Positions 1 through 6,974 of a stretch of DNA of 6,991 nucleotides are shown here, piece by piece. Position 1 is the stretch's first letter, and each line of letters starts with the position of its first letter. The stretch is from positions 1 to 6,991 of the forward strand of contig JABMRO010000039.1 in assembly GCA_013202635.1 (NCBI GenBank), in the 5' to 3' direction. A program made the translations under genes and the position numbers. The DNA is from Planctomycetota bacterium (GTDB lineage Bacteria; Planctomycetota; Phycisphaerae; Sedimentisphaerales; Anaerobacaceae). The notes beneath the pieces are model-generated. The model worked only from the letters and a program-made list of their open reading frames with translations. It was not told where the DNA came from and searched no databases.

Positions 1-291
1 GATTTTTCCCGCTTGACTAAAATCAAGCTGCTCGGTTCAAACGGTAAAATCGATTCCCTAAGAGCCGAGGACTTTCGTCTGGCAATCGACCCAACGGGGC
101 TAAAATTAAAAAGCGCCATCTGCCAAATGGTAAAACGAGGTGATAAATGGGAATTTTCATCCGGCAGAGGCTGGGGTCACGGCGTCGGAATGTGCCAATG
201 CGGCGCCCAGGGAATGGCAAGAAAAGGTAAAAACTCAAAGCAGATACTTTCCTATTACTATCCGGACTCCAGAATTATTAGTATTTATTGA
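1..291 (+). CDS. SpoIID/LytB-domain protein, C-terminal end (5' truncated)
   Basis: Only the last 96 residues are in the window; the reading frame is open from base 1 and ends at the TGA at 289-291. The segment contains the hallmark C-terminal motif of the SpoIID/LytB (stage II sporulation protein D-like) domain, GRGWGHGVGMCQCGAQGMA at residues 55-73 of the visible part. It is followed by the typical ending KQILSYYYPDSRI. In Firmicutes SpoIID is a lytic transglycosylase acting on denuded peptidoglycan glycans; LytB is an amidase enhancer. In non-sporulating Gram-negative bacteria the same domain occurs in exported proteins of poorly known function, presumably cell-wall related. Sequences often have Ser and Trp or Tyr where this one has the two Cys of MCQCG. 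The N-terminal part, with any signal peptide and catalytic Glu, lies outside the window. The stop is one base before the tgt start, so the two genes are probably cotranscribed and may be translationally coupled. The family call is firm; the precise role is not. Confidence 0.88.
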   Translation, partial: DFSRLTKIKLLGSNGKIDSLRAEDFRLAIDPTGLKLKSAICQMVKRGDKWEFSSGRGWGHGVGMCQCGAQGMARKGKNSKQILSYYYPDSRIISIY

Positions 292-292
292 T

Positions 293-1387
293 ATGTCTAA
301 CTTCCAGGTTCTCCATACAGATTCCAACTCGTCAGCCAGGCTTGGATTATTAACAACCGCACATGGAACGGTCGAAACGCCTGTTTTTATGCCAGTGGGG
401 ACCTCTGGGGCCGTAAAAGGCATCACACCGCAGCAACTCAAAGAAACCAACTCTCAATTTATCCTGGCCAATACGTACCATTTGATGCTGAGGCCCGGTG
501 TCGAGACAGTCGAACAACTCGGCGGACTGAATAAATTCATGGCATGGGACGGGCCGATACTAACCGACAGCGGCGGTTACCAGGTTTTTTCTCTAAGCTC
601 ACTGACTAAAATCGATGAGGACGGCGTTGAATTTGCCAGCCATATAGACGGCGCAAAAGTATATCTGAACGCTGAAATCGCAACGAAAATCCAAAATCGG
701 TTAGGAGCCGATATAATAATGTGCTTCGATGAGTGCGCCCCGTTTCCCATCGACACACCACAGCTTAAAAAAGCGGTCGATAGAACCATCCTCTGGGCAA
801 AGCGTGCTAAAGAAGCGCATAATAAAGCCAACCAACTGCTTTTTGGGATTGTCCAGGGGGGAATAGACCCAGAATTGCGAACATATTGCACATCAGAGCT
901 TGTCAAGACGGGCTTTGACGGATATGCTATCGGCGGTTTAAGTGTGGGTGAAGGACGTGAGAATATGATAAAAACGGTTTCTCATACGGCACAGCTTCTG
1001 CCGAAGGATAAACCTCATTACCTTATGGGTGTGGGCACACCAGCGGATATCATCGCCGCGGTCAAGGCCGGTGTGGATATGTTCGATTGTGTCCTGCCGA
1101 CCAGAAACGGTCGAAACGCTTATGCTTTTACGGAAAACGGTCCTTTGCGAATGAGGAACAACGTGCATATAAACGACGCCAGCCCAATCGAAGCCGATTG
1201 CGAGTGTTACTGCTGCAGAAACTTCAGCCGGGCCAGCCTGAGACATTTCTTTAATTCCGGAGAAATGCTCGGGCCAATCTTAGTTTCACTGCATAATATA
1301 ACGTTTTATCAGAGATTAATGAGACAAATAAGGCAGGCCATAAAAAGAGGTAATTTTACAGATTGGGCAAAAAGATTTGATTATTGA
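293..1387 (+). CDS. tgt: tRNA-guanine transglycosylase (queuine tRNA-ribosyltransferase)
   Basis: The enzyme exchanges guanine-34 in the anticodon of tRNAs with GUN anticodons (Asp, Asn, His, Tyr) for the queuosine precursor preQ1, in the cytoplasm. The product is 364 residues, close to the usual 370-380. Visible hallmarks are DSGGYQVFSL (92-101) with the conserved active-site Asp92, and the substrate-pocket segment CFDEC (144-148). Further along are GIVQGG (185-190), GGLSVGEG (214-221) and DCVLPTRNGR (265-274), whose Asp265 matches the catalytic nucleophile. The zinc site is complete: Cys303, Cys305 and Cys308 in CECYCC plus His334 in LHN. The frame stays open upstream to an ATG at 140, but that part overlaps the SpoIID-type gene. 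Family-like sequence begins with the ATG at 293, which I take as the start. There is no clear Shine-Dalgarno sequence before it, so expression may depend on coupling to the gene ending at 291. The family partner queA is not visible next to it. yajC and secDF follow, as in E. coli. Confidence 0.97.
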   Translation: MSNFQVLHTDSNSSARLGLLTTAHGTVETPVFMPVGTSGAVKGITPQQLKETNSQFILANTYHLMLRPGVETVEQLGGLNKFMAWDGPILTDSGGYQVFSLSSLTKIDEDGVEFASHIDGAKVYLNAEIATKIQNRLGADIIMCFDECAPFPIDTPQLKKAVDRTILWAKRAKEAHNKANQLLFGIVQGGIDPELRTYCTSELVKTGFDGYAIGGLSVGEGRENMIKTVSHTAQLLPKDKPHYLMGVGTPADIIAAVKAGVDMFDCVLPTRNGRNAYAFTENGPLRMRNNVHINDASPIEADCECYCCRNFSRASLRHFFNSGEMLGPILVSLHNITFYQRLMRQIRQAIKRGNFTDWAKRFDY

Positions 1388-1429
1388 TAAAAAATCGTTA
1401 GTATTTGCTATTTGGTCAGCGGTTTACCG

Positions 1430-1465
1430 TGTGGTTATCACAATACGAAATGTGATATACGAAAT
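1430..1465 (+). promoter_or_regulatory. Inverted and direct repeats in the yajC leader (possible hairpin or operator)
   Basis: The 96-base gap between tgt and yajC contains a perfect 7-base inverted repeat, TATCACA at 1436-1442 and TGTGATA at 1451-1457, with 8 bases between the arms. The left arm can also pair with an upstream TGTG at 1430-1433 (loop GTTAT, then CACA at 1439-1442), so two mutually exclusive small stems are possible. A 9-base direct repeat, ATACGAAAT, occurs at 1443-1451 and 1457-1465. The structure ends just before the yajC ribosome-binding site. It could be an operator or an mRNA leader structure, or chance; no regulator can be named. Confidence 0.25.
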
Positions 1466-1468
1466 TAT

Positions 1469-1475
1469 GAAGGGA
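1469..1475 (+). promoter_or_regulatory. Ribosome-binding site of yajC
   Basis: GAAGGGA lies about 8 bases before the ATG at 1484. It supports that start over the in-frame TTG at 1412, whose extra residues do not resemble a YajC N-terminus. Confidence 0.6.
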
Positions 1476-1483
1476 AAATACAA

Positions 1484-1900
1484 ATGAACAATGTTTGGAT
1501 ATTGGCACAAAATGAGGCGCCTTCCACTATTACATCAGAACCGGTCGCTGAGGAGGATAGTACAACAACGACAACTGTTGCATCCGATCCCAAGACTCCC
1601 GGGGGCAGCCCAGGGGGCAAAAGCGCTTTTGGCGGTTATAATCTAATTTTTCTTGGTTTGATGTTCGTCCTGATGTATATGATTCTTTTCAGAGGGCCTC
1701 GAAAGAAACAACAGCAGCACAAACAAATGGTCCAGACTCTGGCGAAAAACGATAAAGTCAGAACAATCGGGGGGATTATCGGGACAGTTGTCGATATTAA
1801 GGACGATGAGGTTACTTTGAAAATCGATGAGTCGAATAATACGAAAATAAAAGTTCTACCTTCAGCAATCGGCAGAAACGTGTCGAAAGATAAATCGTAA
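1484..1900 (+). CDS. yajC: Sec translocon accessory protein YajC
   Basis: YajC is a small inner-membrane protein that associates with SecDF and the SecYEG translocon; it is not essential in E. coli. The product is 138 residues. Residues 1-51 form a low-complexity N-terminal segment with a run of Thr (27-31) and Gly/Pro/Ser-rich stretches. One membrane span follows at about 52-69, then the YajC signature: the basic stretch RGPRKKQQQHKQ (70-81), LAKNDKVRTIGGIIGTVVDI (86-105) and a beta-rich end up to KVLPSAIGRNV. E. coli YajC has only about 20 residues before the span, so this N-terminus is longer than usual. By family topology it would face the periplasm. The start at the ATG at 1484 is chosen because of the GAAGGGA site; the frame stays open upstream to a TTG at 1412. 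Its place between tgt and secDF matches the classical order and makes the identification secure. Confidence 0.95.
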   Translation: MNNVWILAQNEAPSTITSEPVAEEDSTTTTTVASDPKTPGGSPGGKSAFGGYNLIFLGLMFVLMYMILFRGPRKKQQQHKQMVQTLAKNDKVRTIGGIIGTVVDIKDDEVTLKIDESNNTKIKVLPSAIGRNVSKDKS

Positions 1901-1958
1901 ATTAGTCAATGCGCGGATGAATAGACTCATTTGGGCATATATGTATTAATAACGCAGT

Positions 1959-1967
1959 AAGAGGAAG
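1959..1967 (+). promoter_or_regulatory. Ribosome-binding site of secDF
   Basis: AAGAGGAAG ends two bases before the ATG at 1970, with the GAGG core about 5 bases away. It is a good Shine-Dalgarno match and fixes the secDF start. The 69-base gap between yajC and secDF shows no convincing terminator or promoter. Confidence 0.7.
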
Positions 1968-1969
1968 TT

Positions 1970-4900
1970 ATGAATAAGAATCTGACGCCGAAAATAGTTT
2001 TAATTATTGTTTTAGTAGCCCTTGCGGCCTGGACTTTATATCCACCCAACAAGACGTTAATGCCCGGAATAGATCTTGCAGGCGGAACAAGTCTTATTTA
2101 TGAAATCGACACCCACGGTCTTCAGGAAACGGAAAAAAAGGGCTTGGCACAGAGAATGATAACGGTCCTTCGAAGGCGAATAGACCCCGCCAACATCCAA
2201 AACCTTCTCTGGCGACCTCAGGGCAACTCCCGCTTCGAAATACAAATGCCCTTAGCAAGCGCAGAAGCCCGCGCGAAACGGCTGAATTTTGAAAAAGCCC
2301 AGGAAGAGCTGCTGGCTAAAAACGTAAGCCGTTCCAAGATCATGCGGTCACTTGATTTGCCGGCAGAAGAACGACCCGAGCTTTTCAAGAATTTCGCACA
2401 GGCCGACCCAAACAGAGTGACAATTCTTGAGAGCCTCGCCAAAGTTTATGACGAGCGCAAAGGCCTGCAAAGTAAAAGAGATGAACTCGACATCAACCTT
2501 GAAAACTCAGAAGGCAAGATATCGTCAGCCGGACTTGACCTCGACCAGATAAAGCTAAAAAGGAGCAGTTGGACCAAATTAAATGAGCAGGCACTGCAGG
2601 ATGCTCTAAAAGAATTCACGGATGCCAATGATAATCTCGACCTGCTCAGCGGATATGTTAAGACTTTCGCCGAGTGGTCCAAAATTGTTAATCAGTTGAC
2701 GGACCCTGAGAAAAATGCTGAATACAAAGATGCGATAAGGGCCATCGATAAGTTAAATCTAAGCGAAGACCAGTTAAATATCTGCCTCGAAAAGTCCCCC
2801 AAGTCATCGGAACGCCAGGGGCAAATCGATAAGCTCAAAACAGATTTTCCCGACAGGATTGACGAAATTAACAACGCAGTCGCGGCATTTGACGAATACC
2901 GACCTTTCAAAGGCAGACTCGATGACCCCAAGGACCTTCAGCGAATGCTCAAAGGGGCCGGAATATTAGAGTGGAGAATACTTCCAACACAGAATCCTAC
3001 TTATGTAGATACGGACCTGATGGCCAGCTACGTTGAAAGACTCACAGAAAAAGGGCCTAAATACGCCTCAGACAACAACTATCTATGGTGCGAGATAGAA
3101 AGTATCGACGAATGGAAAGCAGCCGACGCAGAGGAACGGCCTTCAATCGTTGAAAAATTCGGTGACAAATATTATGTTCTGGCAAGCAACAAGACAAATG
3201 AAACCATGCTGCACAACCCGAATGAAAGACAGTGGAAACTGGAGAGAGCCAATCCGACAAGCGACAGTATGGGCCGAAGAGCTATCGGCTTTGCACTGGA
3301 TGTAAAAGGTAAAAGCTTGTTCTCCAATATTACGGGGAAAAACATTGGCCGGCCACTCTGTATCCTGCTCGATGAAATCGCAATATCGGCACCAAGTATT
3401 AATGAGAGGATACCCGGGACAGGCATAATAACAGGCAGTTTCACTCAGACACAAGTCGAGGATATGGTCAACAAACTCAACGCCGGCTCGCTGCCGGCCC
3501 GGCTGATAGAGCAGCCCATTTCCGTAAATAGCATCGGCCCATCCATCGGCGCCGACAATCGCGACCAGGGTATCAAAGCCGGCCTGATCGGCCTTGTAGC
3601 GGTCGTTGCATGTATGGCGATTTACTATTGCCTGGCCGGTTCAATCGCAGACGTGGCATTGCTTTTGAACATGCTCTTTGTCCTGGCAATAATGGCGGGT
3701 GTACGAGCAACTTTCACATTACCCGGAATCGCGGGTATCATACTTACAATTGGTATGAGTGTTGACGCCAACGTGCTGGTTTTTGAAAGAATCCGCGAAG
3801 AGCAACTGAAAGGCTCATCTTTAAGAATCGCCATAACTAACGGCTACCAAAGGGCATTCAGAACTATTTTCGATGCGAACGTGACTACATTCATAACAGC
3901 CGCGATTCTTTTCTGGCGTGCGTCAGAAGAAGTCAAAGGCTTTGCGATTGTGCTTATGCTCGGTATCGCATCGAGTATGTTCACGTCCTTATTTGTAACA
4001 CGGGTAATCTTTGATTTTCTCTTATCCAAGCGGATTATCAAAGACCATTTATTAATGCTGCGCCTGATACACAAGCCGAACATCAACTGGATGCGATTAA
4101 GGCCTATTTTCTTCGGTATCTCAATTGTACTGATTGCAGCGGGATTGACCGTATTCCTGACAAGAGATGATGTTAAGAACAATAAATACGATATCGAGTT
4201 CACCGGCGGAACAAGTGTCCAGATAATGTTAAAGAAACCGCTGAGCCGGCAGGAGGTAGTTGACAGAATCAGTAAAATAGGAAATGATTTGAATAACCCG
4301 GCCCTGGCAGCGGCAAACATTTACAGCATCGGCAAAACAGAGAAACAATATGAAATCAACACAACAGAAACAAACAAAATGACGGTTACAGTCGGCCTGA
4401 CGCAGGCCAACCAGAAAACAAATGCCGAGCTGACCGATGCAATCGAAAAGACCCAGGCCAAATCCGGCGGTGAGTTGAACAACCTACTCGTAACCCGGGA
4501 CACTTCCAGCCCGTCACAAGTTGTGATAACTACAAGCCAGATGAACCAATCACTGGTAAAAGACGTACTGGCAACAGCTTTTCCTGATGCCACCATATCA
4601 GAGCCAGAGATCGATGAGGTCGTCAATAATGCAATATTGACCGCTTTCACAGAGGAACTGGAAATTCAGCAAAATCTTCAACCCAAAATCACCTCACAGG
4701 AAAGAATATCCGAAGAGCTGATAGACTCTTACCCTGAACTTACTGATTTTGTGGGCGGAGTCAAGATTGAATGTGAAATTGAAAGAGCTACAACATTAGA
4801 GGATATCAAGCAAAGATTAAGCGCCTTGCAATTCAAACCAGACACACAAAATCTTAATCATCGGTATCCCCATGAAATCCTCGGGCCGAACCTAACGTCA

Positions 4901-5638
4901 ACCGATCCAAACCGGCCCGTAAATTCTTTTGTTTACGTAAGCACCGACGAGGAGGCGGGATTTCGTGAACTAAGCGATGACGAATGGACACGATTCGTTG
5001 AAAACGAAACGGCCAAAGTTCTGGCCGCATCCAAACTCGAAGCATCACTACCGCGAGTAAGACAATTCGACCCCTCGGTAGGTAAAGAGCAAAAACAACG
5101 GGCCTTGATTGCTATCGTTCTGTCGTTGTTTGCAATCGTTACTTATGTATGGATTAGATTCGGAAACGTTCGATACGGCATTGCCGCCATTACGGCATTA
5201 GTCCACGATGTCTGCATCACACTCGGCGCTGTTGCCGCATGCACCTATCTGGCATCTACAACAATCGGCGAAAAACTTTTATTGGGAGATTTCAAAATCA
5301 ACCTGGCGATGATAGCCGCTTTCCTGACACTCATCGGATACTCGCTTAACGATACGATTGTCATCTTCGACCGTATCCGAGAAAACCGACGCAAGGCCCG
5401 CTTCCTCAGCCCAACGGTAATCACCAACAGCATTAACCAGACTATTTCCAGAACCATTTTGACATCCTTCACAACGTTCATAGTTGTGCTGATAATGTAC
5501 ATTTTCGGCGGCTCCGGGCTAAGAGGGTTTACCTTTGCAATCGGCTTCGGTATTATCATAGGCACATATTCGTCCATCGCAATAGCCGCACCAATATTAC
5601 TGCTCGGCACAAAAACAAATAAAGAAAAAGGTAAATAA
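1970..5638 (+). CDS. secDF: Fused protein translocase SecDF
   Basis: This is a single 1222-residue RND-type membrane protein joining SecD (about 1-690) and SecF (about 700-1222). SecDF uses the proton gradient to drive late steps of Sec-dependent export from the outer side of the membrane. The SecD half has a first span (about 8-24), PGIDLAGGTSL (32-42), the P1 segments LEWRIL (333-338) and AGSLPARL..QPI (505-517), SIGPSIG (521-527), and five more spans. It carries GMSVDANVLVFERIREE (595-611) with the proton-relay Asp599. The SecF half has a span at about 711-730, DIEFTGGTSV (741-750), LVHDVCITLGA (1077-1087), and SLNDTIVIFDRIRENRRK (1125-1142) with Asp1128. Arg1161 lies in SRTILTSFTTF, and twelve spans are expected in total. 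Size is unusual: B. subtilis SecDF has about 737 residues. The excess lies in a charged helical block at about 100-318 and an enlarged SecF periplasmic region at about 731-1042. The frame is unbroken and the key residues are present, so the protein looks functional. Confidence 0.97.
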   Translation: MNKNLTPKIVLIIVLVALAAWTLYPPNKTLMPGIDLAGGTSLIYEIDTHGLQETEKKGLAQRMITVLRRRIDPANIQNLLWRPQGNSRFEIQMPLASAEARAKRLNFEKAQEELLAKNVSRSKIMRSLDLPAEERPELFKNFAQADPNRVTILESLAKVYDERKGLQSKRDELDINLENSEGKISSAGLDLDQIKLKRSSWTKLNEQALQDALKEFTDANDNLDLLSGYVKTFAEWSKIVNQLTDPEKNAEYKDAIRAIDKLNLSEDQLNICLEKSPKSSERQGQIDKLKTDFPDRIDEINNAVAAFDEYRPFKGRLDDPKDLQRMLKGAGILEWRILPTQNPTYVDTDLMASYVERLTEKGPKYASDNNYLWCEIESIDEWKAADAEERPSIVEKFGDKYYVLASNKTNETMLHNPNERQWKLERANPTSDSMGRRAIGFALDVKGKSLFSNITGKNIGRPLCILLDEIAISAPSINERIPGTGIITGSFTQTQVEDMVNKLNAGSLPARLIEQPISVNSIGPSIGADNRDQGIKAGLIGLVAVVACMAIYYCLAGSIADVALLLNMLFVLAIMAGVRATFTLPGIAGIILTIGMSVDANVLVFERIREEQLKGSSLRIAITNGYQRAFRTIFDANVTTFITAAILFWRASEEVKGFAIVLMLGIASSMFTSLFVTRVIFDFLLSKRIIKDHLLMLRLIHKPNINWMRLRPIFFGISIVLIAAGLTVFLTRDDVKNNKYDIEFTGGTSVQIMLKKPLSRQEVVDRISKIGNDLNNPALAAANIYSIGKTEKQYEINTTETNKMTVTVGLTQANQKTNAELTDAIEKTQAKSGGELNNLLVTRDTSSPSQVVITTSQMNQSLVKDVLATAFPDATISEPEIDEVVNNAILTAFTEELEIQQNLQPKITSQERISEELIDSYPELTDFVGGVKIECEIERATTLEDIKQRLSALQFKPDTQNLNHRYPHEILGPNLTSTDPNRPVNSFVYVSTDEEAGFRELSDDEWTRFVENETAKVLAASKLEASLPRVRQFDPSVGKEQKQRALIAIVLSLFAIVTYVWIRFGNVRYGIAAITALVHDVCITLGAVAACTYLASTTIGEKLLLGDFKINLAMIAAFLTLIGYSLNDTIVIFDRIRENRRKARFLSPTVITNSINQTISRTILTSFTTFIVVLIMYIFGGSGLRGFTFAIGFGIIIGTYSSIAIAAPILLLGTKTNKEKGK

Positions 5639-5687
5639 GAATTAAAAACAAATAGTGTACAGTACAGTTTTTCCTATACGTTCTTAA

Positions 5688-6119
5688 ATGCAAAAAGATT
5701 TGAAAATAGGAATGATTCTGGGGCTGGTACTGGTAACGGCCGCTATGCTCTGGCTCTTTACAGGCTCGAGTCTAAGCCCGAAAGCGAAAATCCTTAACTT
5801 GCGGAACAACCGCGAGACCACCCCCCTGCCGGAAACATCCAGCTCGATAAACAGTTCAGATACAGAGAGTGCAGAAAATAACCAATTATCAACAACCGAG
5901 AATCAATCACAAGAGCCGGACTGGAAAAAATACCGACAAGATGAAAAGATAAAAACCCACAGGTTCCACATCATACGCGAGGGAGATACTCTCTCCGAGA
6001 TTTCACGCAAATATTACGACTCCGCAACAAAATGGCAAAAGATTCTCGATGCCAACCGGGATGTAATAGAGGACGTAAGCAAACTTAAGCCGGGCACAAA
6101 AATAATCATCCCCGAATAA
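5688..6119 (+). CDS. Membrane-anchored LysM-domain protein
   Basis: The product is 143 residues with three parts. An N-terminal hydrophobic segment at about 7-25 follows two lysines and fits an uncleaved signal anchor; I see no lipobox Cys. A polar Ser/Thr/Asn/Glu-rich linker spans about 40-80. A C-terminal LysM domain covers about 91-143, with FHIIREGDTLSEISRKYY (93-110), WQKILDANRD (116-125) and the closing LKPGTKIIIPE (133-143). LysM domains bind N-acetylglucosamine-containing glycans such as peptidoglycan, so the protein probably sits in the inner membrane with its LysM facing the wall. No catalytic domain is present. The start is the ATG at 5688, directly preceded by an in-frame TAA (5685-5687), so it cannot begin further upstream; no clear Shine-Dalgarno sequence is seen. 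It lies 49 bases behind secDF and is likely cotranscribed. The domain call is firm; its job and any link to secretion are unknown. Confidence 0.88.
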   Translation: MQKDLKIGMILGLVLVTAAMLWLFTGSSLSPKAKILNLRNNRETTPLPETSSSINSSDTESAENNQLSTTENQSQEPDWKKYRQDEKIKTHRFHIIREGDTLSEISRKYYDSATKWQKILDANRDVIEDVSKLKPGTKIIIPE

Positions 6120-6129
6120 ACTATAGAAC

Positions 6130-6165
6130 CAAAGTGGAACAAGCCTGTTTGTGTTCTGTCCTTTG
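6130..6165. terminator. Weak hairpin between convergent genes (possible terminator)
   Basis: The 86-base gap between the convergent LysM and pgl genes can form an interrupted stem. CAAAG (6130-6134) pairs with CTTTG (6161-6165), and GAACA (6137-6141) pairs with TGTTC (6152-6156), around a 10-base loop. There is no proper T-run directly after it on either strand and the stem is AT-rich. It is only a tentative terminator, supported mainly by its position. Confidence 0.2.
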
Positions 6166-6205
6166 TGAAATGGCGGGTTGTTTTATCGGGTTTGGCCGGG
6201 CACAA

Positions 6206-6961
6206 TCACAGGGATTTTGCCGCTTCTTTGTCAATCAGCCAGATGACCTTATCAAGAATTGGCCAAAGGGCGTGAATAGGATACTGCACCTCATCGGGCT
6301 CACTGGTCAAAACCTCTTTTAGAATGTCGGCTTTTTCCCGGCCGGAAACCAACACAACCAAACAAGATGCGGCACGTAAAACCGGATGTGTCAGAGTTAT
6401 CCTGTTGAGATTCTCATCCATAACATAGACAACGCACGCCAAATCTTCCGTATCAAAAGGCGCATAGGAATTGGGGAACAGCGAACCGGTATGCCCGTCA
6501 GCACCCATTCCAAGTATTACCAAATCAAACTGCGGGGTCTGGTTTTCACCGAGGCCGAAAACATCTCGAATGGTTTGTTCGTAGAAGGATGCCGCAGCCT
6601 TGAAATCGTCGTACTCGGTGGGAATACGATGAATGTTTTCCCTGGGGATGGCAACTTTATCCAGGAAAGTATCTGCAGCCAACTTATAATTGCTCCATTG
6701 CGAATCCGGCTGAACGTATCGCTCGTCAACCCAGAACAACTGTATCTTGTCCCAGGGCAGAGAGCTGGCCTGCGGCACTTCGCCGAGCAGCTCAAAAAAA
6801 CGCTTGGGGGTATGCCCCCCCGATATGGCCACGTAAAAGGCATCTTTTGCTTCTATCGCCTTTTGCGCATCTGCAACAAAAAGCTCGACACTTCTTTGGG
6901 CAAGACTCTCAGGGTCGGAAGCAATTTCAACATTCGATTTATATTTTGCAGTAGTCTCCAT
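6206..6961 (-). CDS. pgl: 6-phosphogluconolactonase (DevB type)
   Basis: The enzyme hydrolyses 6-phosphogluconolactone to 6-phosphogluconate, the second step of the oxidative pentose phosphate pathway, in the cytoplasm. The product is 251 residues, normal for the DevB-type family related to glucosamine-6-phosphate isomerases. Hallmarks in order are VAISGGHTPKRFFELL (44-59), the phosphate-binding loop; FWVDERYVQPDSQWSNYKLA (76-95); and LGMGADGHTGSLFP (150-163), whose His157 matches the family's catalytic His. NRITLTHPVL (186-195) and VSGREKADIL (205-214) follow. The related NagB deaminases are less likely because the DGHTGSLFP and VDERYV forms are those of lactonases. The ATG at 6961 is preceded by a good ribosome-binding site. 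The gene converges on the + strand cluster and is not part of it. A zwf partner, common beside pgl, is not visible in the window. Confidence 0.95.
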   Translation of the reverse strand: METTAKYKSNVEIASDPESLAQRSVELFVADAQKAIEAKDAFYVAISGGHTPKRFFELLGEVPQASSLPWDKIQLFWVDERYVQPDSQWSNYKLAADTFLDKVAIPRENIHRIPTEYDDFKAAASFYEQTIRDVFGLGENQTPQFDLVILGMGADGHTGSLFPNSYAPFDTEDLACVVYVMDENLNRITLTHPVLRAASCLVVLVSGREKADILKEVLTSEPDEVQYPIHALWPILDKVIWLIDKEAAKSL

Positions 6962-6965
6962 AAAT

Positions 6966-6974
6966 TCACCGCCT
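6966..6974 (-). promoter_or_regulatory. Ribosome-binding site of pgl
   Basis: Read on the - strand, AGGCGGTGA lies 4 bases before the ATG at 6961 and closely matches the 16S rRNA complement AGGAGGTGA. It supports the start chosen for pgl. The promoter must lie beyond the right edge of the window. Confidence 0.7.

Noticed and set aside
140..292. Upstream extension of tgt to the ATG at 140.
   Set aside because: It would overlap the well-supported SpoIID-type C-terminus, and the added residues do not resemble any Tgt N-terminus; homology begins at the ATG at 293.
1384..1412. Possible promoter for yajC with TTGATA at 1384 and an AT-rich region about 17 bases downstream.
   Set aside because: The -10 candidates (TGCTAT, GCTATT) match the consensus poorly, and the TTGATA overlaps the end of tgt; not supportable.
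4037..4099. Possible separate start for secF at the SecD/SecF junction, including the ATG codons near residues 696 and 708.
   Set aside because: The frame runs through without a stop and no clear ribosome-binding site is seen; a fused SecDF is the simpler reading.
3844..4320. A 158-residue open frame on the - strand opposite secDF, and the adjoining one at 4321-4650.
   Set aside because: Both lie antisense to conserved SecD/SecF sequence in an unbroken 1222-residue gene, have no recognisable domain and are explained as codon-bias shadows.
5656..5666. Short palindrome TGTAC-A-GTACA in the gap between secDF and the LysM gene.
   Set aside because: Five-base arms with overlapping GTACA repeats are too short to call an operator, and no -35/-10 pair is evident around it.
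6134..6322. A 62-residue open frame on the + strand after the LysM gene.
   Set aside because: It mostly overlaps the 3' end of pgl in antisense, has no domain, and starts inside the intergenic hairpin region.
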